9,475 bases of DNA from a bacterium (GTDB taxonomy: Bacteria > UBP15 > UBA6099 > JAJRTR01), in contig JAJRTR010000141.1 of assembly GCA_024278215.1 (NCBI GenBank), forward strand, positions 1 to 9,475. Direction: 5' to 3'. The notes under the pieces are model-generated. The model saw nothing but the letters and a program-made list of their open reading frames with translations. It did not search any database and was not told the DNA's origin. The translations under genes and the position numbers were made by a program. Below, piece after piece: positions 1 through 5,481 of this stretch (positions are counted from its first letter, which is position 1; each line of letters begins with the position of its first letter).

Positions 1-2
1 AG

Positions 3-923
3 CTCCGCATCGTCGCTGATAAAACAGGCATCGGCTACTTTTTCCCTGAAAACGACACGAAGCCTGTTTCCATCGCGCGAAAAGCGGTCAAACACGCTGC
101 GGAACACAGCTACGACTACCTGCTGCTCGACACCGCGGGCCGCCTGCACATCGACCAGGACATGATGGAAGAGGTCCGCAACATCGTCGGCGCTATCGAC
201 CCGCATGAGGTCCTGCTCGTGCTCGACGGCATGACGGGTCAGGACGCCGTGAACATTGCCCTGAACTTCGATCCGGTGGGCGTCACCGGCATGGTGATAA
301 CGAAAATGGACGGCGACACGCGCGGCGGCGCGGCGCTCTCTGTAAAATATACGACCGGCAAACCGATAAAACTTATCGGAACCGGCGAGAAATTCGAGAA
401 TATCGAGCAGTTCTATCCCGACCGGTTCGTGTCGCGCATACTCGGCATGGGCGACATGATGACCCTTATCGAAAAGGTCGAGGACAGCATCGACATGGAA
501 GAGGCGAAAAAGCTCGAACAGAGGCTGATGAGCAACAAATTCGACCTCGAAGACTTCCTCTCACAGATAAAACAGGTTCGGAAAATGGGCTCGATCACCA
601 ACCTGCTCGGGATGATCCCCGGCTTCGGCAAGCTCAAACAGGAGTTGCCCGAAGACCTCGCCGACAAACAGATGCGGCGCATCGAGGCGATTGTCAACTC
701 GATGACTATAAAGGAACGCAGGAATCCTTCGATAATAAACTCGAGCCGCAAGCGGCGCATTGCCAACGGCAGCGGCGTCACTATTCAGGAAGTGAACGGA
801 CTGCTGAAACAGTTCGACTGGATGAAGAAAACGATAGGCCAGATGAGCAGGGCCAAACCCGGCAGGGGCAGAGGCGGCATGGGCGGCATGAACATGAGCA
901 ATATGCCCAGGATAAACCTGTAA
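3..923 (+). CDS. ffh: Signal recognition particle GTPase Ffh (5' partial)
   Basis: SRP54/Ffh binds 4.5S RNA and signal sequences of nascent membrane proteins and delivers them to FtsY and the translocon. The frame is open from base 3, giving 306 visible residues against roughly 440-450 in the family, so about 140-150 N-terminal residues (N domain and Walker A) lie outside the window. Visible G-domain motifs are DTAGR (fragment residues 43-47), GMTGQDAVN, TKMD (100-103) and GDTRGGAALS. The M domain follows, with the RNA-binding segment containing ERRNPSII and SRKRRIANGSG, and ends in a Met/Gly-rich tail (GMGGMNMSNMP). The first internal ATG (162) is not the start. It is followed 88 bases later by rpsP, the usual gene order. 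Identity is close to certain. Confidence 0.97.
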   Translation, partial: LRIVADKTGIGYFFPENDTKPVSIARKAVKHAAEHSYDYLLLDTAGRLHIDQDMMEEVRNIVGAIDPHEVLLVLDGMTGQDAVNIALNFDPVGVTGMVITKMDGDTRGGAALSVKYTTGKPIKLIGTGEKFENIEQFYPDRFVSRILGMGDMMTLIEKVEDSIDMEEAKKLEQRLMSNKFDLEDFLSQIKQVRKMGSITNLLGMIPGFGKLKQELPEDLADKQMRRIEAIVNSMTIKERRNPSIINSSRKRRIANGSGVTIQEVNGLLKQFDWMKKTIGQMSRAKPGRGRGGMGGMNMSNMPRINL

Positions 924-1011
924 CACAGCAGTAGAACGCAATGCTGTAAAGAACATAAAGTAAAAATCACCGTCACAGGTGTAAAATGGACTTATATACA
1001 GGAGGTGGACA

Positions 1012-1263
1012 TTGGCAGTAAGATTAAGACTGACACGCATGGGGGCAAAAAAGAAACCCCACTACCGGATAGTAGCTCAGGAAAGCAGATTCGCGCGCGA
1101 CGGGCGCTTTATCGAAATTCTCGGCAACTACAATCCCGCGGATTACCCGGACTCTGTAGTGCTCAAAGAGGACAAGATCAAGAACTGGCTGAGCAAAGGC
1201 GCCCAGCCGACACCCGCTGTGAAAAAGCTTCTTTCTAAAAAAGGAATTTTAGCGAAATCGTAA
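1012..1263 (+). CDS. rpsP: 30S ribosomal protein S16
   Basis: S16 is a small-subunit protein needed for 30S assembly, where it binds 16S rRNA. The 83-residue product matches the family length and its conserved N-terminus: AVRLRLTRMGAKKKPHYRIV, then the R-F-x-x-D-G-R-F-I-E-x-L-G-x-Y-N-P block (residues 26-42) and a K-x-x-W-L-S-x-G-A-Q-P-T segment (56-67). The start is TTG at 1012, preceded six bases away by a near-perfect Shine-Dalgarno, AGGAGGTGG at 1000-1008. An overlapping frame with an ATG at 1005 overlaps the ribosome-binding site and encodes nothing recognisable. The gene lies between ffh and khpA as in many bacteria. Confidence 0.97.
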   Translation: MAVRLRLTRMGAKKKPHYRIVAQESRFARDGRFIEILGNYNPADYPDSVVLKEDKIKNWLSKGAQPTPAVKKLLSKKGILAKS

Positions 1264-1307
1264 TCTGAAGCAAACTGTCGAACCCCAAAACCTGGGAGGT
1301 GTTCACG

Positions 1308-1538
1308 TTGAAAGAATTGTTGATGTTGCTAACGAAATCGATTGTAGACACACCGGACGAAGTGCAGATCAGTGAGATCGAGGGTGAAAAGGCGATAGTG
1401 TATGAAATACGGGTGGCCGACGACGACATAGGCAAGGTCATCGGCAAGCACGGTCGGATAATCAATGCAATAAGGACGATTGTCCGCGCCGCCGCCGTCA
1501 AGGAAGGCAAGAAGGTTTCTATCGAGCTGCTTGGATGA
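1308..1538 (+). CDS. khpA: KH-domain RNA-binding protein KhpA (YlqC family)
   Basis: This is a single type II KH domain that binds RNA; in Firmicutes KhpA pairs with KhpB/Jag and affects cell elongation and sRNA function. The GxxG loop reads IGKHGR (residues 45-50), followed by the helix IINAIRTIVRAA. I place the start at TTG 1308, giving 76 residues beginning MKELLMLLTKSIVDTPDEV, the usual family N-terminus. GGAGG at 1295-1299 lies eight bases upstream of that TTG. The alternative GTG at 1299 overlaps the Shine-Dalgarno itself and is unlikely. The stop overlaps the rimM start (ATGA at 1535-1538), indicating translational coupling. Placement between rpsP and rimM is conserved in many genomes. 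Confidence 0.93.
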   Translation: MKELLMLLTKSIVDTPDEVQISEIEGEKAIVYEIRVADDDIGKVIGKHGRIINAIRTIVRAAAVKEGKKVSIELLG

Positions 1539-2050
1539 CACGTTACGTTACTGTCGGAAAAACGACTTCGCCGCACGGCATAAAGGGCTGGATCAAGGTT
1601 ATGCCGCTGACCCACGACCCCGGTCGTTTCGAGAATCTGGAAAGCGTGAGTCTCGCGCGCGACGAACACGACCCCGGTCGCCGGCTTTCCATCGCGGGTG
1701 TGAAGTACCAGGCACGAAATCTACTGGTGAAGTTTGAAGGGATCGACTCGCGAGACGACGCCGAGCGGCTCAGGCATTGTCTGTTGCGTGTTCCCGAGGA
1801 AGAAATTCCGCCCATCGAGGAGGAGGATACATACTATCACTACCAGCTCGAGGGCATGGAAGTCAAAGACACGGAAGGCGAGGTCGTGGGGCGGTTGACA
1901 TCGGTTATCGACACCGGAAGCAACGACATATACGCCATCGCCGCCCCGGATGGAAAAACTGAATACTACCTGCCTGCTCTCAAGTCGTGCGTCATTTCCG
2001 TCGACGTCGAGAAACAGCAGATGGTGGTAGACAGGAACTGGCTGACATGA
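1535..2050 (+). CDS. rimM: 16S rRNA maturation factor RimM
   Basis: RimM helps mature the 30S head, binding S19 and assisting 16S rRNA processing. The 171 residues match the family length of about 165-180. The N-terminal RimM barrel shows VGKTTSPHGIKGWIKV (residues 7-22; HG-x-KG is the family signature) and the PGRFENL block. The C-terminal PRC-barrel runs from about 99 to 169, with YYHYQLEGMEV, the G-E-V-V-G-R-L turn, TGSNDIYAI (127-135) and YLPALKSCV. The ATG overlaps the khpA stop by four bases and its own stop overlaps the trmD ATG in the same way. There is no clear Shine-Dalgarno, so translation probably depends on ribosomes finishing khpA. Confidence 0.95.
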   Translation: MTRYVTVGKTTSPHGIKGWIKVMPLTHDPGRFENLESVSLARDEHDPGRRLSIAGVKYQARNLLVKFEGIDSRDDAERLRHCLLRVPEEEIPPIEEEDTYYHYQLEGMEVKDTEGEVVGRLTSVIDTGSNDIYAIAAPDGKTEYYLPALKSCVISVDVEKQQMVVDRNWLT

Positions 2051-2802
2051 TAGTCCACGTTATCACCCTTTTTCCTGAAATCGTGGAAGCGTATTTCTCT
2101 GAAGGCGTAGTTGCCAGGGCGCGAGAGGACGGGTTGCTGGAAATCAACGCAACGCAACTCCGGGATTTCGCCGAAGACAAACACCGCACGGTCGACGACT
2201 ACCCTTACGGCGGCGGCGCCGGGATGATCCTCAAACCCGACGTCATGGCAAAAGCGATAAGGCACGTCATGTCAATGTGCGAAAACGGCGGCGAAAGAAC
2301 GCCGGTGGTGCTCACAACGCCACACGGTCGCAGATTCGACGCGGGCATCGCGCGCGAACTCAGCAGTCGCCTCGAGTGGATCGTTATCTGCGGCCACTAC
2401 GGCGGAATCGACCAGCGGATAGTCGACCGGTTTGTAACCGACGAAATTTCTATCGGAGATTACGTACTCACCGGCGGCGAGTTGCCAGCGCTGGTGATGA
2501 TCGACGCGGCGGCGCGGTTCATCCCCGGAGTGCTCGGCAACGAGGGCTCCGCAGCCGGCGACACATTCGAAGACGGGCTGCTGGGAGCGCCGAACTACAC
2601 GCGGCCCCCGGTCTTCGAGAACTGTGAAGTGCCGGACGTACTGCTTTCCGGCCACCATGCGCACATCGACACATGGCGCAGGCGGCGCAAACTCGAGCTG
2701 ACGCGGCAGCGGAGGCCCGACCTCCTGGAGAATGCCGCTATCTCCGGTGAAGACAGGGAATATATAAAGAAACTTGAAACGAAAGAGGATTATAAGGAAT
2801 AA
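2047..2802 (+). CDS. trmD: tRNA (guanine37-N1)-methyltransferase
   Basis: TrmD is the SPOUT-family enzyme that methylates G37 next to the anticodon using S-adenosylmethionine and prevents +1 frameshifting. I use the ATG at 2047, in the ATGA overlap with rimM, because it gives the canonical start (MIVHVITLFPEIV) and 251 residues. Visible motifs are KHRTVDDYPYGGGAGM (45-60), the trefoil-knot segments VICGHYGGIDQRIVD and SIGDYVLTGGELPA, and RFIPGVLG. By alignment from memory with the E. coli protein, R157 and D172 (in GDTFEDGLL) correspond to its catalytic R154 and D169. The C-terminal NYTRPPVF, VPDVLLSGHHAHI and RRPDLLE blocks are present. All key residues appear intact. Confidence 0.97.
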   Translation: MIVHVITLFPEIVEAYFSEGVVARAREDGLLEINATQLRDFAEDKHRTVDDYPYGGGAGMILKPDVMAKAIRHVMSMCENGGERTPVVLTTPHGRRFDAGIARELSSRLEWIVICGHYGGIDQRIVDRFVTDEISIGDYVLTGGELPALVMIDAAARFIPGVLGNEGSAAGDTFEDGLLGAPNYTRPPVFENCEVPDVLLSGHHAHIDTWRRRRKLELTRQRRPDLLENAAISGEDREYIKKLETKEDYKE

Positions 2803-2814
2803 TATAACTCTTGT

Positions 2815-2871
2815 GCAACACACTCGAATTTAACATGTGTGTGTTGAAAATGCACAACATATATGTGTTGC
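2815..2871 (+). other. Alternating inverted repeats after trmD
   Basis: GCAACACA at 2815-2822 is perfectly complementary to TGTGTTGC at 2864-2871. CAACACAC at 2816-2823 can instead pair with GTGTGTTG at 2839-2846, and CAACA at 2855-2859 with TGTTG at 2866-2870. The transcript could therefore form either one long-range stem or two local hairpins. No T-run follows, so it is not a standard intrinsic terminator. It could be part of an untranslated leader for rplS or simply a repeat remnant; the function is unknown. Confidence 0.45.
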
Positions 2872-2876
2872 TTCAC

Positions 2877-2917
2877 GAGCATAGCGGAGTCGAAAGAGCG
2901 TATCCTTCGACAGGCTC
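2877..2917. repeat. Imperfect palindromic intergenic repeat
   Basis: Nested complementary arms are GAGC (2877-2880) with GCTC (2914-2917), and GTCGAA (2889-2894) with TTCGAC (2906-2911), around an 11-base loop. The sequence TTCGACAGGCTCAG resembles a palindromic motif that I recall as dispersed in intergenic regions of many bacterial genomes. That it is dispersed in this genome is inference; only one copy lies in this window. It sits inside the otherwise tight trmD-rplS interval and is not followed by a T-run. Confidence 0.5.
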
Positions 2918-2950
2918 AGTAAATAATAAACGGTATTTCGGTATTTATCA

Positions 2951-2988
2951 TGTCCCTGAACATCCTGATCCGCAAAATAACGCGGACA
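2951..2988 (+). promoter_or_regulatory. Possible rplS leader hairpins, mutually exclusive
   Basis: Just upstream of the rplS ribosome-binding site, TCCGC (2969-2973) can pair with GCGGA (2982-2986) across an eight-base loop. TGTCC (2951-2955) can pair with GGACA (2984-2988), which competes for the same bases. An 8-bp tandem repeat, CGGTATTT twice, lies at 2931-2946. Ribosomal protein leaders, including known L19 leaders, often regulate by such alternative folds, but this sequence does not match a leader I recognise. The stems are only five base pairs, so this is tentative. Confidence 0.3.
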
Positions 2989-3013
2989 TCAAGCAGATAA
3001 AAGGAGAAGGAAA

Positions 3014-3400
3014 ATGCAGGCAATCGAAAAATTTGAAAAAGACTACACAAAAAAAGGGAAAGATGTCCCGCAGTTTGAAATCGGCGACCTCGTAAAGGTT
3101 CACCACAAGATTGTCGAAGGCGGCAAGGAAAGAACCCAGGTTTTCCAGGGTGTCGTCATCGCTAGAAAAGGCGGCGGGATCAACGAGACATTCACCGTGC
3201 GCAAAGTATCGTTCGGCATCGGTGTCGAAAAAGTGTATCCCGTACATTCGCCACGTGTGGATAAAGTCCAGGTCGTGCGGCACAGCAAAGTGCGCAGAGC
3301 AAAACTATACTACATGCGTGCCCTGTCGGGAAAATCCGCGAGGCTCAAGGAACGTATCGTCATCTCCGACAAAGCCAGAAAGAAAGCAGCGAAAAAGTAA
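3014..3400 (+). CDS. rplS: 50S ribosomal protein L19
   Basis: L19 lies at the subunit interface of the 50S and contributes to bridges with the 30S. The 128-residue product has the family blocks: [16 protein letters not shown] (residues 21-36), [41 protein letters not shown] (40-80, seen as consecutive conserved segments) and [22 protein letters not shown] (92-113). The basic tail ends in ARKKAAKK. A purine-rich ribosome-binding site, GGAGAAGG, lies a few bases upstream of the ATG. It is separated from trmD by 211 bases, unusually wide compared with the overlapping genes before it, and that gap holds the repeat and possible leader structures listed separately. Confidence 0.97.
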   Translation: MQAIEKFEKDYTKKGKDVPQFEIGDLVKVHHKIVEGGKERTQVFQGVVIARKGGGINETFTVRKVSFGIGVEKVYPVHSPRVDKVQVVRHSKVRRAKLYYMRALSGKSARLKERIVISDKARKKAAKK

Positions 3401-3428
3401 TTCTCTTTTCCGCATCAGAATTCTTTAT

Positions 3429-4304
3429 ATGGCAAAAGAAAAAAACAGTGACTATCACGTGCAGCTCAATGTCGCGCCGGACAAAGTCATATCCGACGGT
3501 CGGAATGAAGTCGTACTCAAATGTACTATCTCTGATAAAAACGGTAAACATGTCAAGCAGGAAACTCCCGTTACATTCGAGATAAAAAGACAGCGCTTCC
3601 ACCAGGAACAAAAAACCCGCAAAGGGACTTCGACCGTTAAATTCAAACCCACACGCCCGACAGCGAAAACAAAAGTCACGTGTTTGACACCGCACGGCGA
3701 AGCGACCGCATGGCTGCGCGTCGACCCCACACCGGCACAGTATATACGCGACATGCTGCAAGCTGTCGTGCTAGCCTTTCTCGTCGCATTTCTCATCATC
3801 AAACCTTTTATCATCGGGACATACTACATACCCTCGGCATCGATGGAACCGACTTTCTATGAGAACGACCGGCTCATCGGCCTGATGTTCTCCTACAGGT
3901 TCCGCGACCCGCAACCCGGAGAAATAATCATTTTTAAAAAACCCGATGTATTCGTGGAACACAAAATCCCCTTTACAAATATTAAATGGAGAAGCTACAC
4001 GGATTACATTAAGCGCCTGATCGCAGTCGGCGGCGACACAATCGAAGTTCGCAATATGACGGTTTACATAAACAACAAACCGCTCGACGAGCCTTACATA
4101 AAAGCCCCGCCTTTCCAGAATTTCGGACCTTTCACCGTTCCGAAGGGCCAATACTTTTTTATGGGCGACAACAGAAACAACAGCAACGACAGCCGCTTCT
4201 GGGGTCCACTCGAGCGAAAATGGATACTCTCAAAACCTGTCCTGCGCTTCTGGCCACCCGACCGTATCGGGCTCATACCACAGTATACACGCAAATACAA
4301 ATAA
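3429..4304 (+). CDS. lepB: Type I signal peptidase with N-terminal Ig-like extension
   Basis: This membrane-bound serine protease (S26 family, Ser/Lys dyad) removes signal peptides from exported proteins. The 291 residues comprise an unusual soluble N-terminal region (about 8-100), one transmembrane helix (about 108-130, MLQAVVLAFLVAFLIIKPFI), then the peptidase domain. Catalytic Ser138 lies in PSASMEPTF, Lys195 in YIKRLIAVGGD, and box E in MGDNRNNSNDSRFWGPL. The extension reads like an invasin/Big-type Ig domain: VQLNVAPDKVISDGRNEVVL, SDKNGK, PVTFEI, then a run ending in WLRVDPTP. With no signal peptide before it and a single helix, it should be cytoplasmic if topology is the usual N-in/C-out. 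The ATG at 3429 is 28 bases after rplS with no visible Shine-Dalgarno, so the start is less certain than the function. Confidence 0.92.
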   Translation: MAKEKNSDYHVQLNVAPDKVISDGRNEVVLKCTISDKNGKHVKQETPVTFEIKRQRFHQEQKTRKGTSTVKFKPTRPTAKTKVTCLTPHGEATAWLRVDPTPAQYIRDMLQAVVLAFLVAFLIIKPFIIGTYYIPSASMEPTFYENDRLIGLMFSYRFRDPQPGEIIIFKKPDVFVEHKIPFTNIKWRSYTDYIKRLIAVGGDTIEVRNMTVYINNKPLDEPYIKAPPFQNFGPFTVPKGQYFFMGDNRNNSNDSRFWGPLERKWILSKPVLRFWPPDRIGLIPQYTRKYK

Positions 4305-4552
4305 ATCGGCTTATAGTGTATGTTTTAAATTTGTAAATAAAGCGACTTTCAAGATATTCAAAGAGAGCATGAAAATCTTAGTCGGCAGGTCGTTTTATGC
4401 AACACTTTTCTTGAATATTTTGTTGCTAAACTTATGATAATCACCTCAATGAAGCTATAAGCATCTATAATGCTCAAAAGAAGTTAAAATGAATAAAACA
4501 GGATGATAATACGCAATAAGCCATAAAAATGCTAAAAATATGGAACAAGGGC
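4305..4552. other. AT-rich spacer without a recognised gene
   Basis: This stretch is strongly AT-rich compared with the genes to its left. I see no convincing intrinsic terminator for the lepB operon here. A weak AGCAT/ATGCT inverted repeat lies at 4460-4474. A 22-codon ATG frame at 4369-4437 is discussed under rejected items. Its right end runs into the histone gene promoter. I find no RNA gene or coding sequence that I can support. Confidence 0.6.
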
Positions 4553-4580
4553 TTGACATTTACTTAAAGTAAAGTAATAT
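4553..4580 (+). promoter_or_regulatory. Strong sigma70-type promoter of the histone-like gene
   Basis: A perfect -35 hexamer TTGACA (4553-4558), a 16-base spacer and a -10 hexamer TAATAT (4575-4580) predict transcription starting near 4587, about 38 bases before the ATG at 4625. The AT-rich surroundings fit a strong promoter. The match to the consensus is seen directly; activity is inferred. Confidence 0.85.
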
Positions 4581-4604
4581 ACGTAACTATAGTTAATCAT
4601 TAAC
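4559..4604. promoter_or_regulatory. Three operator-like palindromes over the histone promoter
   Basis: TTTACTT-A-AAGTAAA (4559-4573) is a perfect inverted repeat filling the -35/-10 spacer. TAACTATAGTTA (4584-4595) is a perfect 12-bp palindrome over the predicted start site. GTTAAT-C-ATTAAC (4592-4604) is a perfect 13-bp inverted repeat overlapping it. The first and third centres are 32 bp apart, close to three helical turns. These positions suit repressor binding. AT-rich DNA produces palindromes by chance more often than mixed DNA, so the binding role is inference. Confidence 0.55.
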
Positions 4605-4624
4605 ATTCAGAAGGGAGGTATGCA

Positions 4625-4882
4625 ATGGCTAGGAAGAAAAAAGCTGTAAAAAAGGCTGCAAAAAAGAAGGCACCGGCAAAGAAGAAAGTTGCAAAAAAAG
4701 CCGCTCCTAAGAAGAAAGCTGCCGTAAAAAAGGCGAAGAAGACCGTCGCCAGGAAAAAGGCTGCTCCGAAGAAGGCGGCAAAGAAAAAAGCGCCGGCAAA
4801 GAAAAAAGTTGCAAAAAAAGCCGCTCCTAAGAAGAAAGCTGTCGCCAGGAAGAAAAAAGCAACTGGAAAGAAAAAGAAATGA
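4625..4882 (+). CDS. Histone H1-like lysine/alanine-rich DNA-binding protein
   Basis: The 85-residue protein has 42 lysines, 25 alanines, 6 valines and 5 prolines, with almost nothing else: the composition of eukaryotic H1 tails and of bacterial Hc1/Hc2-like proteins. Such proteins bind DNA through charge and help compact or regulate the nucleoid. Residues 9-32 recur exactly at 49-72, so the gene is essentially two copies of a 40-residue unit built from KKAAPKK, KKAPAKKK and VARKK motifs. It has its own strong promoter and a good ribosome-binding site (GGGAGG at 4613-4618, seven bases before the ATG). It is monocistronic, ending at a hairpin. No folded domain is visible. A role as a disordered rRNA- or DNA-binding polycation is also possible. 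Confidence 0.85.
   Translation: MARKKKAVKKAAKKKAPAKKKVAKKAAPKKKAAVKKAKKTVARKKAAPKKAAKKKAPAKKKVAKKAAPKKKAVARKKKATGKKKK
4685..4841 (+). repeat. 37-bp exact direct repeat within the histone gene
   Basis: Bases 4685-4721 and 4805-4841 are identical over 37 bp, 120 bp apart. Flanking codons encode the same residues but differ at synonymous sites, for example GCA versus GCG for alanine and AAG versus AAA for lysine. This indicates duplication of a 40-codon unit with later synonymous drift, or partial gene conversion of the central part. Confidence 0.9.
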
Positions 4883-4915
4883 ATCCGGCGGTTGAATGCA
4901 CCCACCGCCGGATTC
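4881..4915. terminator. GC-rich hairpin directly after the histone stop codon
   Basis: GAATCCGGCGGT (4881-4892) pairs perfectly with ACCGCCGGATTC (4904-4915), a 12-bp stem with an 11-base loop that begins inside the stop codon. It lacks a T-run (GGGGTT follows), so it may stabilise the 3' end or act with the next hairpin and is not clearly an intrinsic terminator by itself. Confidence 0.65.
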
Positions 4916-4928
4916 GGGGTTAAATGGA

Positions 4929-4954
4929 AAAAGGGGAACCAGGGTTCCCCTTTT
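4929..4954. terminator. Bidirectional intrinsic terminator between histone gene and rpsT
   Basis: AAAAGGGGAAC (4929-4939) pairs with GTTCCCCTTTT (4944-4954) around a four-base loop. The flanking A and T tracts give a T-rich tail in both directions. The genes on either side converge on it, as expected of a shared terminator. Confidence 0.88.
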
Positions 4955-4990
4955 ACATTTCTACATAAAACGACTCATCCGAAATTACTT

Positions 4991-5260
4991 TTATGAGGCG
5001 AAGGACTTGTTGAACTTCTTTACAAGTCTGGATTTTGAACGACTTGCCTTTTTGGAATGAATTATCCCCTTCTGCGCTGTCTTATCCAGCTTTCTTGATG
5101 CTGTCTTCACCGCTTCAAGGGCTTTTTCTCTGTCGTCTTCAGTGATAGCGTTTTCAGCCTTTTTCAGGCATGTGCGTAGAGACGCTTTCGCAACTCTGTT
5201 CCTGTCGCGCCGTTTTTCGTTTTGCCTCATTCGTTTCTTTGCTGACCGTACATTGGGCAT
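4991..5260 (-). CDS. rpsT: 30S ribosomal protein S20
   Basis: S20 is a helical small-subunit protein that binds 16S rRNA early in 30S assembly. The 89-residue product has the family N-terminus MPNVRSAKKRMRQNEKRR, the central NRVAKASLRTCLKKAE helix, and the conserved GIIHSKKASRSKSRLVKK segment (about 65-82). On the minus strand GGGGAGAAG lies six bases before the ATG at 5260. It is a single-gene unit with its own promoter, as is common for rpsT, and ends at the bidirectional terminator shared with the histone gene. Length and motifs are normal. Confidence 0.96.
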   Translation of the reverse strand: MPNVRSAKKRMRQNEKRRDRNRVAKASLRTCLKKAENAITEDDREKALEAVKTASRKLDKTAQKGIIHSKKASRSKSRLVKKFNKSFAS

Positions 5261-5301
5261 TCTAATCTTCTCCCCATTAAATCTTTCTCTGCAAGATGAT
5301 A

Positions 5302-5330
5302 AATATAGCTCAAACAGCCGCTGAAATCAA
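5302..5330 (-). promoter_or_regulatory. rpsT promoter
   Basis: Read on the minus strand, TTGATT (5325-5330) and TATATT (5302-5307) are separated by exactly 17 bases. Transcription would start near 5295, giving a leader of about 35 bases before the rpsT ATG. Confidence 0.7.
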
Positions 5331-5333
5331 TAG

Positions 5334-5349
5334 TAGAAAATATTTTCTA
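5334..5349 (-). promoter_or_regulatory. Perfect AT palindrome, probable UP element of rpsT
   Basis: TAGAAAATATTTTCTA is a perfect 16-bp palindrome starting four bases upstream of the rpsT -35 box. Its AAAATATTTT core and position resemble the UP element bound by the RNA polymerase alpha subunit, common at ribosomal promoters. It could instead be an operator between the two divergent promoters. Confidence 0.5.
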
Positions 5350-5397
5350 TTTCTGTAACATCGAGTATCTTCACAACCGTCTGTTCCAACAATGATT

Positions 5398-5426
5398 TTG
5401 ACGGGGACTGTCCGTGTCGGTATAAT
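5398..5426 (+). promoter_or_regulatory. Promoter of the aldolase gene
   Basis: TTGACG (5398-5403), a 17-base spacer and a perfect TATAAT (5421-5426) predict a start near 5433, about 50 bases before the aldolase ATG. It is divergent from the rpsT promoter. Confidence 0.82.
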
Positions 5427-5481
5427 GTATGATTCCTGAACAAGAAAAATAATAAGAATATATTGAAAAGAGGTAATGAAA

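Noticed and set aside
925-947. ACAGCA/TGCTGT inverted repeat between ffh and rpsP
   Set aside because: A six-base-pair stem with an 11-base loop and no T-run; expected by chance.
4369-4437. 22-codon ATG frame with AGAGAG upstream, encoding a hydrophobic peptide
   Set aside because: Very short, no family resemblance, no dedicated promoter and located in AT-rich DNA where such frames arise by chance.
4600-4905. Phe/Ala-rich minus-strand frame opposite the histone gene
   Set aside because: The phenylalanine runs are simply the complement of lysine codons; no ribosome-binding site and no plausible membrane protein pattern.
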